A DNA stretch of 51,247 bases from Cellulomonas sp. (GCF_015234515.1 NZ_JADGMY010000006.1:1-51247); one strand, 5' to 3'; shown: positions 1 through 10,111, counted from the first letter of the stretch. Numbers and translations: made by a program. The notes: generated from the letters alone by a model not told the origin.

Positions 1-1807
<1,807 letters not shown>

Positions 1808-1952
1808 GAGGGGTCCTTCCCTGCGGATCGTGGCACGCTGCGCCGCCTGGCATGGCGCAATCCCCCGCCACGACACGAGGTTCGACGCGCACGTACGTCA
1901 GAACCGGGGTCGGGATATCTGAGATCGCGGGCACAGGCCAGCGCAAAGCGCT

Positions 1953-1981
1953 AGCATACCCGCACGGGCGTGCCAAGTAAA
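1953..1981 (-). promoter_or_regulatory. Candidate rpoB promoter
   Basis: On the minus strand TTTACT (1976-1981) and TATGCT (1953-1958) are separated by exactly 17 bp, matching a housekeeping sigma-70-type promoter at 4 of 6 bases in each box. It would give a leader of about 140 nt before the rpoB TTG. It is the best-looking promoter in the 474-bp non-coding stretch 1808-2281, which otherwise holds only the divergent upstream region of the 2282 gene. No experimental support is visible. Confidence 0.45.
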
Positions 1982-2281
1982 CCCCCCGCGGGTCTGCTCG
2001 TAGCGGCAACGTCGCCGCCCGCCCGACCCGCGAGCTCCGTACGCACCTCCGCCGGAGGTCCGTCCTCGTGCTCGGCATCCTCACCGACCCGCACATGGTG
2101 GCACACCCGCCCCCGACCGTGAACCCGGACGGCGCGTCGCGTGTCCCCCGGCACCGTCCCCGTCGGCGTGCGAGGCCGTCGCCGACCTCTTACCGTCGAG
2201 GGACGACAACGCTTCCGGCCAGGCAGAGGTCGGGCGTCCCCGGATGACCGCCAGGGGCCGCGCCCCGGAAAGCGAGCCATC

Positions 2282-2689
2282 ATGTCCCAGTCCCCGAACC
2301 GCCTCGCCGCCGTCCTCTTCGGCCTGGTCTACACGCTCGTCGGACTCGCAGGCTTCCTCGTCACGGCGGACGTGCCGTTCGCTTCCCGTGAGGGCGAGCC
2401 GCTGCTCGGCTTCGAGGTCAACCCGCTGCACAACATCGTCCACCTCGTCGTCGGCATCGCCCTGCTGCTGGGCTCGCGCACCGTCGCCGGCGCGCGCGCG
2501 GCCAACCTCACCGTCGGCGCCATGTACCTGGTCGTCGGCATCGCGGGCCTGTTCATCATCGACACCGAGGCCAACATCCTCGCCCTCAACGGCGCGGACA
2601 ACGTCCTGCACCTGGGCACCGCGGTGATCCTCTTCGCCGTCGCCCTGGGGGCGGACAAGCGGGTGCGCACGGGCGCCCGGACCGCATGA
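2282..2689 (+). CDS. DUF4383-type membrane protein
   Basis: A 135-residue integral membrane protein with about four hydrophobic segments. NPLHNIVHLVVGIALL near residue 47 and NGADNVLHLGTAVILF near residue 107 are the repeated N-x2-H/D-N-x-L/I-H pattern of the DUF4383 family, whose function is unknown. The ATG at 2282 is taken because the first transmembrane segment follows directly; the open frame extends further upstream but with low-complexity sequence. Its stop overlaps the ATG of the next gene by 4 nt (ATGA), so the two are probably translated together. It is divergent from rpoB and has no evident link to transcription. Confidence 0.85.
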   Translation: MSQSPNRLAAVLFGLVYTLVGLAGFLVTADVPFASREGEPLLGFEVNPLHNIVHLVVGIALLLGSRTVAGARAANLTVGAMYLVVGIAGLFIIDTEANILALNGADNVLHLGTAVILFAVALGADKRVRTGARTA

Positions 2690-3306
2690 CACCGGCGGAC
2701 GCCGGCGCCCTGCGGACCTCATCCGTCGCGGCGTCCCGTCCGCAGCGCACCGCGGCGAGGACCACCGCGGTCAGGAGCGCGACGGCGGGGACCACGACGG
2801 CCTGGCCGGACGAGCCTCTTGCCACGTTCGTGAGCCGCACGTGGGGCGGGTGCGCCGCGCTCGGTGCGGGGCTCGTGCTGACGGGTATCGGCGCCGAGCA
2901 CCTCGGTGGGCACCCGGCGGTGGCAGCCGCCCTGCTCGCGCTCGCCGCCGGGACGCTCGGCTCCGCGGTCGTCGCACTGCGCGGTGGGGCCACCCACCTG
3001 CCGCGCGCAGCCGTCGTGCTCGCCCTCGCGGGCGGGGCCGGCGCAGCCTCCGGGCTCGCCACCCAGCGGTTCGGCGCCGCCGAGCTCACGGCGTCGGCGC
3101 TCGGCGTGCTGGGCGCGGTCCTGCTGGGCGCCTCCGGTCACGTCACCGGCACCGGTGACGACCGGCGCACGGAGCACGGCGCGACCCGCCTGGTGCTGCT
3201 CGTCCTGGGGGCACTCGCGGTGGCGGCGGCGTGCGCCACCGGGCTCGCGGCGACCGAGGCGGGCGACCACGCCGTCCCGCACGGGCTGCACGTCCACCAC
3301 GGGTGA
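2686..3306 (+). CDS. Hypothetical multi-pass membrane protein with histidine-rich tail
   Basis: I do not recognise this 206-residue protein. After a polar, Arg/Thr-rich N-terminus of about 45 residues there are about five alanine/leucine/glycine-rich segments long enough to span a membrane. The last ten residues carry four histidines (PHGLHVHHG), which could bind metal, but this is only a guess. The ATG overlaps the stop of the DUF4383 gene (ATGA at 2686-2689), so co-expression is likely. A strong bidirectional terminator follows 20 nt after the stop. No catalytic motif is visible. Confidence 0.7.
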   Translation: MTPADAGALRTSSVAASRPQRTAARTTAVRSATAGTTTAWPDEPLATFVSRTWGGCAALGAGLVLTGIGAEHLGGHPAVAAALLALAAGTLGSAVVALRGGATHLPRAAVVLALAGGAGAASGLATQRFGAAELTASALGVLGAVLLGASGHVTGTGDDRRTEHGATRLVLLVLGALAVAAACATGLAATEAGDHAVPHGLHVHHG

Positions 3307-3325
3307 CGCGCGGCGAGCCCCGACG

Positions 3326-3367
3326 ACGACGAAGCCCGCACCCTCGAAGGGGTGCGGGCTTCGTCGT
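3326..3367. terminator. Bidirectional intrinsic terminator between the 2686 gene and rplL
   Basis: Perfect 18-bp inverted repeat (arms 3326-3343 and 3350-3367, loop TCGAAG) between the convergent ends of the hypothetical membrane gene (3306) and rplL (3424). It can stop transcription from both sides and would separate rplJL transcripts from rpoB. Confidence 0.85.
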
Positions 3368-3423
3368 GCGTGGCTGGCCCCGGCGGGCGTCCGACTCGCG
3401 TCAGGCGTCCGACCGGGCCCGGA

Positions 3424-3813
3424 TCACTTGAGGGTGATCGTCGCGCCGGCGCCCTCGAGGGCAGCCTTGGCCTTCTCGGCCGTCTCCTTGTTGACACCCT
3501 CCAGGACCGGCTTCGGCGCGCCGTCGACGAGGTCCTTGGCCTCCTTCAGGCCGAGGCTCGTGAGCGTGCGCACCTCCTTGATGACCTGGATCTTCTTGTC
3601 ACCGGCGGCCTCGAGGACGACGTCGAACGAGTCCTTCTCCTCCTCGACCTCGGCCTCGGCGCCACCGCCGGCCGGGCCGGCGACCGCGACGGCGGCCGGG
3701 GCTGCAGCGGTGACCTCGAAGGTCTCCTCGAACGCCTTCACGAACTCGGACAGCTCGATGAGCGTGAGGTCCTTGAACGCGTCGATGAGCTCGTCGGTGG
3801 TGAGCTTCGCCAT
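3424..3813 (-). CDS. rplL: 50S ribosomal protein L7/L12
   Basis: 129 residues, normal for the family. It forms the flexible stalk that recruits translation GTPases. The N-terminal dimerisation domain (about 1-35, opening [13 protein letters not shown]), a flexible Ala/Pro/Gly/Glu-rich hinge (about 36-60) and the C-terminal factor-binding domain ([23 protein letters not shown]) are all present. It lies 94 nt downstream of rplJ on the same strand, the usual order. The terminator at 3326-3367 follows it, so rpoB is not simply the next gene of this transcript. Confidence 0.97.
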   Translation of the reverse strand: MAKLTTDELIDAFKDLTLIELSEFVKAFEETFEVTAAAPAAVAVAGPAGGGAEAEVEEEKDSFDVVLEAAGDKKIQVIKEVRTLTSLGLKEAKDLVDGAPKPVLEGVNKETAEKAKAALEGAGATITLK

Positions 3814-3907
3814 GGTGGCGGTTCCTTCCGTTCGGACCCGCCGTCCGGTGGTCGGGCGGCGGGAGATGCTGGGCTTGCTACGAGAGCGTGCGGCCGGAGC
3901 GTCGGGC

Positions 3908-4438
3908 TCAGGCTGCGGCGTCGGACTCCTCGCGCTTGACGCGCAGGGCCTCGACGGTGCGCACGGCCTGCGAGGCAGGAGCCGTGAACAGGTACGCGGC
4001 CTGGTAGAGCTTGGCCTTCATCGCGCCGGCCGCCTTGGCCAGCAGGACCTCGCGGGACTCGAGGTCCGCGAGCTTGGTGATGTCCGCAGCGGTCACGGGG
4101 CGGCCGTCGAGGACGCCCGCCTTGATGACCAGTGCGGGGTTCGCCTTGGCGAAGTCACGCAGTCCCTTGGCCGCCTCGACCGGGTCACCGGTGACGAAGG
4201 CGATCGCCGACGGGCCCTCGAGCGCGTCGTCGAGGCCGTCGAAGCCGGCTTCCTTGGCCGCGATCGCGGTCAGCGTGTTCTTCACCACGGCGTAGTTCGC
4301 GTTGCCGCTGAGCGCCTTGCGCAGAGTCTTGAGCTGCGCGACGGTGAGCCCGCGGTACTCGGTCAGCACGGCCGCGTTCGAGCCGCGGAAGCGCTCCGTC
4401 AGCTCCGCGACAGCTGCAGCCTTGTCCGGCCTCGCCAT
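3908..4438 (-). CDS. rplJ: 50S ribosomal protein L10
   Basis: 176 residues. It anchors the L7/L12 dimers at the stalk base and in many bacteria represses its own mRNA as the L10(L12) complex. [13 protein letters not shown] at the start and the core [16 protein letters not shown] and YAVVKNTL are diagnostic. GGAAGG lies 6 nt before the ATG. It heads the rplJL transcript, 60-180 nt behind a leader with an attenuator-like hairpin. rplKA, normally just upstream, is displaced by the 4733-10010 cassette. Confidence 0.97.
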   Translation of the reverse strand: MARPDKAAAVAELTERFRGSNAAVLTEYRGLTVAQLKTLRKALSGNANYAVVKNTLTAIAAKEAGFDGLDDALEGPSAIAFVTGDPVEAAKGLRDFAKANPALVIKAGVLDGRPVTAADITKLADLESREVLLAKAAGAMKAKLYQAAYLFTAPASQAVRTVEALRVKREESDAAA

Positions 4439-4440
4439 GG

Positions 4441-4620
4441 CATTCCTTCCGGTGGTGGTGCCACCGGGCGTCTTTCCGTCGCTGTCGCTGGAACGACAAG
4501 AGCCCCGCGCAGGCGCGGGGCTCGGACAAGGACCACCACCCGGGCCGGGGCCACGAGCAGCACGATCACGTGCGACGAACTCTCACCTGCGCAGGCCCCC
4601 GCGTCATGCGGAGCTTCGGC
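4441..4620 (-). promoter_or_regulatory. Probable ribosomal L10 leader with attenuator hairpin
   Basis: The 294-bp gap between rplJ and the CHAT gene holds no gene. On the minus strand it contains an 11-bp GC-rich stem (arms 4500-4510 and 4513-4523) followed by TTGTCGTT, typical of a rho-independent attenuator about 60 nt before rplJ. Further upstream is the palindrome CCTGCGCAGG (4586-4595), whose GCGCAGG could pair with CCTGCGC inside the attenuator and so disrupt it. Position and layout match known L10 leaders; I did not run a covariance model. Confidence 0.55.
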
Positions 4621-4732
4621 CGGTCCGACGAGCGGACCGACGACCGGCGGTCTTGGGCGCCACGAGACTACGACAGATCCGCGGCACGTCCAAATCCCGG
4701 GACGTGGAGCGCCCCGCTCCCCCACCGGGACC

Positions 4733-7348
4733 TCACGCCGCACCGTGAGCGCTGAACGTGCACCAGTTGACGAACCCCGCAGGGGTGTCGCGGTCGATCT
4801 CCCCGCGCGCCCCGTGCAACGCGCGGGCCATCGTCTGGCCGGCCGCGAGTCGCCGGTGCAGCGCGAGCATGAGGTCGACGACCTCGACGTCCGGCACGGC
4901 GGCGATGGACGCCACGACACCGGCGGTCCCGCGCGAGAGCAGGCTGCTCACGAAACCCAGGACCTCGTCCCCCGCGAACGCCACGTCCGCGCCGGAGTGG
5001 CACGACGCGAGGACGAGCCGCCGGGGGGCAGCACCTGCCGCGTGCAGCTCCTGCACCGTGAGCCGCCCGTCCGCCAAGGAGATCGAGGAGAACATCGGGC
5101 TGTCCGCACGCAGCGACCCGTGGCACGCGAGGTGTGCGATGTCGGCACCCTCCAACGCGCGGACGACGGCGTCGGACGTGGCGTCCCGTGCATCGAGGAC
5201 CTGAGCCGCGGGGTAGGTCCGCCGCAGGGCGGCGACCTCCTCACGCGCGCCGACCAGGTCGGGGCCCGCGACCAGGACCTGGCCGGTCCTGTCGTCCCGT
5301 GCCCAGTCCGCGGTGCGTCGCCACAGCGAGGCGGACGGGGCGAGGCTCACGGGCCCCGCGTGCAGCGCCGACCACGGGACACCGTGCAGCACGCCCACGG
5401 GGACGACGACCAGCTCGTCATCCGTCCCGACCCCCAGCGGCGAGACGAGCGCACGCGACAGGGCGTCGAGCCGCAGCTCGGCGCTGACGCGCGCCGCGTC
5501 AGCAGCCGCCGCACCGCGGGGGTTCGCCAGGCGCCGCAGCGCGAAGACCAGTGCACGCAGATGGTCGGCCACGTCCTGCTCCGGACCGAGCTCGACGATG
5601 CGTGAGCGCGGTCCGTCGACCACCACGGCGACGAGACGACCGCTGTGGCCACCCAGCTCGACGAGGACACGGCCCTCGAGGCCGGCACGCAGACGCGCCA
5701 GGCTCCACGGCGTCCCCCTGGTGCGGGACGCCCGCGCGACATCGTGCCAGTCCGACGACAGCACCCGGTTCTCGTCGACCGTCGCGACCGGCGGCGCGGT
5801 CACCGGCGCCTGCACGGGCAACCTGCCGGCGAGCGCGAGGGCCCGGGTGCGCTCCATCCAGGCGAGCACCCTGCCGGGCGTGCTCGACCGGTGCAGCACC
5901 TCCAGCCCGATCGCCCCGAGCTCTGCCCCGTGCCCCGACGCCAGCGCCCGCAGCTCCACGGTGGGCAGGCTGTCGCGGTGGACCGCGAGGTCGCGCAACC
6001 CGGTGTCGCACTGTCGGACGGCACCCTCCGCGTCGCTCCGCAGCAACGCCGCCCGGGCAGCCGCGATGCGACCCTTGACCCGCACGGGCACGGCACCGTC
6101 CACCGCGAGCCGCGCCGCCTCGGTGTACGACTCCAGCCCGTGGGCGACCTCGCCACGGGCATCAGCCAGCCGTCCGGCCAGCACGTGCGCGTCGACGGCC
6201 GCCGACAGGTCGCCTGCGCGCACGAGCCGCGACGCCACCTTCCGCACCTCGGTCGCCTGGTCGGAGTCGGCCGCGCCCCCGAGGAATACGGCCTCCACCT
6301 CGACCAGCACCGCCTGGTCCCGCCAGCGATCGCGACGCTGCTTCTCCGCCGCCCGACGCAACGCCGCTCCCGCACGTGCCGCGCCGTCGAGGTCGCCCGA
6401 GAGCAGCAGGACGCGCGCGCGCCGAAGGCCGGCCTCGAGCGCGAGGAGCGGCAGCCCCAGACGGTCGAACTCGTCCTCGGCCCGCCCGGCGGCGGCCACC
6501 GCCTCCGGCAGCAGGCGCAGGTCCGTCATGGCATCGGCATACTCCGTGAAGTACTCGCCGAGCGGGATGCCCGCCTCCGAGTAGACGGCCGACGCGCGCT
6601 CGAAGTCGCGCATCCCCGAGCCCAGCCGACCTGCGCGCACCTTGATCCACGCGCGCGTCTGGAGCGCCGGCGCGAGCATGGCCGGACCCGCGTCCTGCGC
6701 GAGCCGCACCGCCTGCTCGACCGCGCGCAGCGCGTCGGTGTAGGCCGCCCGCTCGGAGAGCACCATCGCCAGGTTGTTGCCCGCCACGACTGCGGTGCCC
6801 ACCTGGAGGTCCGGGCTGTCGAGCACCCGTCGGTAGCCCCGCTCCGCGTCCACGAGCCGGCCCGCGTTGTGGTCGAGGACGCTCCGTGCGAGCAGCGCAC
6901 GACCGACCGCCCGGCGACGCTCGGGTCCCCCTACCCCGGGTGCGGGATCACGCAGGGCCCGGTCGAGGTCGCGGCGCGCACCCGCGAGGTCACCGAGCTC
7001 CTGGCGGACGTAGGCGCGACTGACCCGCGCCGCACCCTCGACCTCGGTGAGCCGGTGCCGGCGCGCAGTCTCGACCGCGTCGTCGAGCAGGGCCCGCGCC
7101 GTGTCGGTCTCAAGGCGCACGCGGTGCGTCCACGCCAGAGCCCGCAGCGCGATGACCCGCAGCTCGACGTCTCGCGTGCGACGGGCACGTTCGAGGGCCG
7201 CGCGCGCGCTCGGCTCCACCTGGGCAGGATCCGCCTGGTGCGCATCGGCGACACCCCAGAGGTGTATCAGGAGCTCCTCCCGGCTCTCCTCCCCGCGGAG
7301 AGACAGGTCCGGCGCGTTCTCACCCCGCACGGACGACGTCCTCACCAT
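4733..7348 (-). CDS. TPR-CHAT caspase-like protease
   Basis: 871 residues. The first about 550 are helical, alanine-rich pairs with TPR-like spacing (for example DTARALLDDAVETARRH and YTDALRAVEQAVRLAQ). The C-terminal about 280 residues form a CHAT domain, the caspase/separase-related cysteine protease fold, with the dyad H743 (AHLACHGSL) and C783 (LVLASCHSG). No signal peptide or membrane segment, so it should be cytosolic. The ATG at 7348 is preferred over an upstream start at 7420, which would overlap the divergent S8 gene; TACGAT sits at -12 to -7 of this ATG, suggesting a leaderless transcript. It is divergent from the S8 protease, sigma factor and 9486 genes across 41 bp. TPR-CHAT proteins are known as switchable effector proteases, such as Csx29 in type III-E CRISPR; the trigger and substrate here are unknown. 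Confidence 0.9.
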   Translation of the reverse strand: MVRTSSVRGENAPDLSLRGEESREELLIHLWGVADAHQADPAQVEPSARAALERARRTRDVELRVIALRALAWTHRVRLETDTARALLDDAVETARRHRLTEVEGAARVSRAYVRQELGDLAGARRDLDRALRDPAPGVGGPERRRAVGRALLARSVLDHNAGRLVDAERGYRRVLDSPDLQVGTAVVAGNNLAMVLSERAAYTDALRAVEQAVRLAQDAGPAMLAPALQTRAWIKVRAGRLGSGMRDFERASAVYSEAGIPLGEYFTEYADAMTDLRLLPEAVAAAGRAEDEFDRLGLPLLALEAGLRRARVLLLSGDLDGAARAGAALRRAAEKQRRDRWRDQAVLVEVEAVFLGGAADSDQATEVRKVASRLVRAGDLSAAVDAHVLAGRLADARGEVAHGLESYTEAARLAVDGAVPVRVKGRIAAARAALLRSDAEGAVRQCDTGLRDLAVHRDSLPTVELRALASGHGAELGAIGLEVLHRSSTPGRVLAWMERTRALALAGRLPVQAPVTAPPVATVDENRVLSSDWHDVARASRTRGTPWSLARLRAGLEGRVLVELGGHSGRLVAVVVDGPRSRIVELGPEQDVADHLRALVFALRRLANPRGAAAADAARVSAELRLDALSRALVSPLGVGTDDELVVVPVGVLHGVPWSALHAGPVSLAPSASLWRRTADWARDDRTGQVLVAGPDLVGAREEVAALRRTYPAAQVLDARDATSDAVVRALEGADIAHLACHGSLRADSPMFSSISLADGRLTVQELHAAGAAPRRLVLASCHSGADVAFAGDEVLGFVSSLLSRGTAGVVASIAAVPDVEVVDLMLALHRRLAAGQTMARALHGARGEIDRDTPAGFVNWCTFSAHGAA

Positions 7349-7354
7349 CTGCTG

Positions 7355-7360
7355 ATCGTA
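7355..7360 (-). promoter_or_regulatory. Leaderless -10 element of the CHAT gene
   Basis: TACGAT on the minus strand at exactly -12 to -7 relative to the ATG at 7348. It matches TANNNT, places +1 on the start codon, and so supports both this start and a leaderless mRNA. No good -35 box is visible. Confidence 0.45.
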
Positions 7361-7389
7361 GGCTGCGCAATCCCGCCCAAGGAGGACAT

Positions 7390-8790
7390 GTGAGCGTGTA
7401 CCGGACCGACCCACCCTCACTCGGGCGCCCGTTCGGGCGCGACTACGCCCCGGGTGCGGCAGCCTTCGCCGCAGACCCCGCTGTGCGACGAGTGGTCGCG
7501 CGGCAGGCGGCCGAGCTGGCCCGCACGTCGAACGACCCCGAGGTCCGTGGCCGTGGTGACGCGATCCGGGAGCGCGTACGCGGCCGCTGGCTGCGCGGCG
7601 ACCGCCGGGTCGACGTCCTCCGTGGCAAGGGGCGGGACGACGAGAAGGCGCTCGTCGTCGGCGGCGAGGTGCTGGTGAGCGCGGCCTCGTGGCCCGACGT
7701 CGCCGACGAGGCCACTCGCGACGGGCTGACCCGCACCGAGGTCGGGTGCGCCGACCTCGAGGACCGCGTGGTGCGGCTCCGCACCGACGGCGAGGACGCC
7801 ACCACGCGGCTCACCCGGTTCGTGACCGACCTGCGCGCGCAGGGCCACCCGGTGTCGTTCAGCTACGTCACGCCGCTCGCACCCGTGATGAAGGGCTGCT
7901 CCGGGGTCCCGGCGCCCGGCCTCGCGGCATTCGCCGACTACGGCCCCGTCGACCCGTCCTTCGGGCGGGGGGTGCGCGTCGCTGTGATCGACACCGGCAT
8001 CGTCGAGCAGTCGCGCTCCGACGGCTGGCTCGATGGCGTCGCACGTGCCCCCGGCCGCTCGCCCGCGGAGTCGAACCTCGACGTGCTCGATGCAGACCCG
8101 GCCGACGGCTACCTCGACGTGTCGGCCGGCCATGGCACGTTCGTCGCGGGCATCATCGCCCAGGTCGCGCCGGGCGCCGAGATCACGGCGCACCGTGCCC
8201 TCACGACCAGCGGGACGGCGACGGACGTCGACGTCGCGTGCGCCCTGATCCGGGCCGTGCGGGAGAACGCGCAGATCGTCAACCTGTCCCTCGGGACCGA
8301 GACCTACCTGGACGAGCCTCCGCTGGCGCTGGCCGCGGCGCTCGACGTGGTGCGCGAGATCGAGATGGCGCGCGGCTGGGAGACGGTCATCGTCGCTGCC
8401 GGCGGCAACGGTGGCACCACGTCGCCGGTCTGGCCCGCCGCGTTCGGGCGGGTCCTGTCGGTCGGTGGCCTGACCGCCGGCCTGAAGCCGAGTGCGTGGT
8501 CGAGCCGAGGGCACTGGATCGACGTGTCGGCCGTCGGCGAGGGCGTCGTCTCCACGTACGTCACCGGGGCACAGTCGCCCGACCTCGCGGCCGAGCCTCA
8601 GACCTTCACCGGCGACGCCTGGGCGCGGTGGAGCGGAACCTCCTTCGCCGCACCCCAGGTTGCGGGCGCGGTCGCGCGCGCCATGACCGAGCACTCGCTG
8701 TCTGCGACGCAGGCCGTCGACGCGCTGCTCGCCGCCGGCAAGCCCGTCGCAGGGTTCGGCAAGGCCTTGCAGATCCTTCCGGGAGCCTGA
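7390..8790 (+). CDS. Cytosolic S8 family (subtilisin-like) serine protease
   Basis: 466 residues. The catalytic triad is intact: D201 (VAVIDTGI), H248 (GHGTFVAG) and S418 (GTSFAAPQVAG), with the oxyanion-hole asparagine in AAGGNGG. Residues 1-190 are a polar, charged N-terminal region that is neither a signal peptide nor an obvious inhibitor-type propeptide; no membrane segment is seen. An intracellular role is therefore inferred, unusual for subtilases. The GTG at 7390 has AAGGAGG 4 nt upstream. It heads a rightward unit with the sigma factor (73-nt gap) and the 9486 gene, divergent from the CHAT protease. A proteolytic relay between the two enzymes is a hypothesis only. Confidence 0.93.
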   Translation: MSVYRTDPPSLGRPFGRDYAPGAAAFAADPAVRRVVARQAAELARTSNDPEVRGRGDAIRERVRGRWLRGDRRVDVLRGKGRDDEKALVVGGEVLVSAASWPDVADEATRDGLTRTEVGCADLEDRVVRLRTDGEDATTRLTRFVTDLRAQGHPVSFSYVTPLAPVMKGCSGVPAPGLAAFADYGPVDPSFGRGVRVAVIDTGIVEQSRSDGWLDGVARAPGRSPAESNLDVLDADPADGYLDVSAGHGTFVAGIIAQVAPGAEITAHRALTTSGTATDVDVACALIRAVRENAQIVNLSLGTETYLDEPPLALAAALDVVREIEMARGWETVIVAAGGNGGTTSPVWPAAFGRVLSVGGLTAGLKPSAWSSRGHWIDVSAVGEGVVSTYVTGAQSPDLAAEPQTFTGDAWARWSGTSFAAPQVAGAVARAMTEHSLSATQAVDALLAAGKPVAGFGKALQILPGA

Positions 8791-8863
8791 CGTGCTGGGC
8801 ACCTGCCTCGTCGAGCGTCATGATGGCCTTCGGGACGAACCCGACAGGCGAAGGAGCCGCGCC

Positions 8864-9505
8864 GTGAGCAGCCGAGAACAGCCGGGCAGACCGTACGGTG
8901 ACCGCACCGCGACACAGCTCGTGGCGGGTGCGCTCACCGGTGACGAGGGCTCGTGGTCGGAGATCGTCCGACGGCACACCAACCTCGTGATGGCTCGGGT
9001 CCGGCAGTTCCGGCTCACGCCGCAGCAGGCGGAGGACGTCGCGCAGACCGTGTGGCTGAACCTGCTCGAGCACCTCGGCGACCTGCGCGAGCCGGAGGCG
9101 CTGCCCGGTTGGATCTCGACCGCGACGCGCCACGAGTGCATCCGCATGACGAACCTGTCGCGGCGGTCGATCCCCGTCGACCCGACGACCGGCCGCCTCG
9201 ACGCCCAGGACGACGTCGAGCTGGACCGCGAGCTGCTGCGCAGCGAGCGCCACGCGGCACTCCGGGCGGCCTTGGCCGAGCTGCCCCCGCACCAGCGTGA
9301 GCTGCTGCTCCTGCTCTCGACCGATCCACCCCCGAGCTACCAGGAGGTGTCCGCGCAGCTGGGCATCCCCGTGGGGTCCATCGGCCCCACGCGCCAGCGC
9401 GGGCTGGCCCGGCTCCGTCAGACGGAGGCCATCCGCACCTATCTCGCGACGCCGTCCGGCGCCGTGCTCGGCGAAGGAGGCCGCGATGTCCTGGCACTCG
9501 GATGA
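8864..9505 (+). CDS. ECF-type RNA polymerase sigma factor
   Basis: 213 residues. Region 2 lies at about residues 25-95, with PQQAEDVAQTVWL and PGWISTATRHECIR; region 4, a helix-turn-helix, at about 135-190, with LPPHQRELLLLL and SYQEVSAQLGIPVGSIGPT. It would direct RNA polymerase to a dedicated set of promoters. GTG 8864 is chosen because AAGGAG lies 7 nt upstream; an earlier GTG at 8792 lacks a ribosome-binding site and would add 24 non-conserved residues. It follows the S8 protease and its 3' end overlaps the 9486 gene by 20 nt. No classic anti-sigma factor (zinc-binding or single-span membrane type) is adjacent, so its control may run through the proteases or the 9486 product. Targets unknown. 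Confidence 0.9.
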   Translation: MSSREQPGRPYGDRTATQLVAGALTGDEGSWSEIVRRHTNLVMARVRQFRLTPQQAEDVAQTVWLNLLEHLGDLREPEALPGWISTATRHECIRMTNLSRRSIPVDPTTGRLDAQDDVELDRELLRSERHAALRAALAELPPHQRELLLLLSTDPPPSYQEVSAQLGIPVGSIGPTRQRGLARLRQTEAIRTYLATPSGAVLGEGGRDVLALG

Positions 9506-10010
9506 CGTGAGCCTGCCGCAGCCGCGCCCGGCGGACCGGTGGGAGGACGACGACGCGCTCGCCGCCGACCTGGTGGAGGCGCTCCGCGAGGAGGAGGTGC
9601 TGCAGCGGGTCAGCGCGGCAGCGACGACGGCGTTCGGCGCCCACCGCGGGATGCTGGCTCTGCGCGAGGAGCTGGCCACCGACCTGCTGCTGCTGACCCT
9701 CGTGCACGACTCGTCCACCGCGGGCGAGCTGACAGGGGTCCGTGACCGCAGCGGCCAGCCCTCGCGGACCCTCGTCTTCGAGGGCGAGGGCGTCGGGGTG
9801 GAGGTCGAGGTGACCGACGGCGCGATCGAGGGTCAGCTGATCCCGGCCCGGCCCGGTCGCGTCGTGCTGCGCCGGCCCGACGGCGACCTCGCTGCCGTGG
9901 ACACCGACGAGGTCGGGTACTTCCGCCTGGAGGCCCGACCCGAGGGACCTGTGCGCCTGGTCTGCGAGACGACGGACGGCACGTGCGTGACCGAGTGGCT
10001 GCCCTGGTGA
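9486..10010 (+). CDS. Hypothetical protein coupled to the sigma factor
   Basis: Not recognised. 174 residues, acidic, no membrane segment or signal peptide. Residues 15-75 are predicted helical (ALAADLVEALREEEVLQ, LREELATDLLLL); residues 80-170 look like beta strands, and the stretch around GRVVLRRPDGDLAAVDTDEVGYF resembles a carboxypeptidase-regulatory or transthyretin-like sandwich. The ATG at 9486 overlaps the end of the sigma gene by 20 nt, which implies translational coupling and a linked function. An anti-sigma factor or adaptor of the protease pair is possible but no signature proves it. Two strong hairpins follow. Confidence 0.75.
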   Translation: MSWHSDDVSLPQPRPADRWEDDDALAADLVEALREEEVLQRVSAAATTAFGAHRGMLALREELATDLLLLTLVHDSSTAGELTGVRDRSGQPSRTLVFEGEGVGVEVEVTDGAIEGQLIPARPGRVVLRRPDGDLAAVDTDEVGYFRLEARPEGPVRLVCETTDGTCVTEWLPW

Positions 10011-10042
10011 GGGGCTGACGCGCCGCGAGACGCTTCCGGCGT

Positions 10043-10081
10043 GGACAGGGCCCGGTCCGCAGGGGGGACCGGGCCCTGTCC
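10043..10081. terminator. Terminator after the CHAT-S8-sigma cassette
   Basis: Perfect 16-bp inverted repeat, arms 10043-10058 (GGACAGGGCCCGGTCC) and 10066-10081. It lies 33 nt after the stop of the 9486 gene, convergent with rplA, and closes the rightward accessory transcript. Confidence 0.8.
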
Positions 10082-10111
10082 GCGTCCGGCGGGAACGGCG
10101 CGTCGACGCAC

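Noticed and set aside
2906..5605. 899-residue plus-strand open frame
   Set aside because: Crosses rplL, rplJ, a terminator and the CHAT gene on the other strand; no coherent domain.
7349..7420. Longer CHAT N-terminus from a start at 7420
   Set aside because: It would overlap the S8 gene start and its ribosome-binding site, and lacks the -10 spacing found for 7348.
4733..8790. Type III-E CRISPR-like (Craspase) locus, suggested by TPR-CHAT
   Set aside because: No gRAMP-like effector, cas1/cas2 or repeat array in the window; only the CHAT architecture is shared.
8792..8863. Upstream GTG start for the sigma factor
   Set aside because: No ribosome-binding site and 24 non-conserved residues; AAGGAG precedes GTG 8864.
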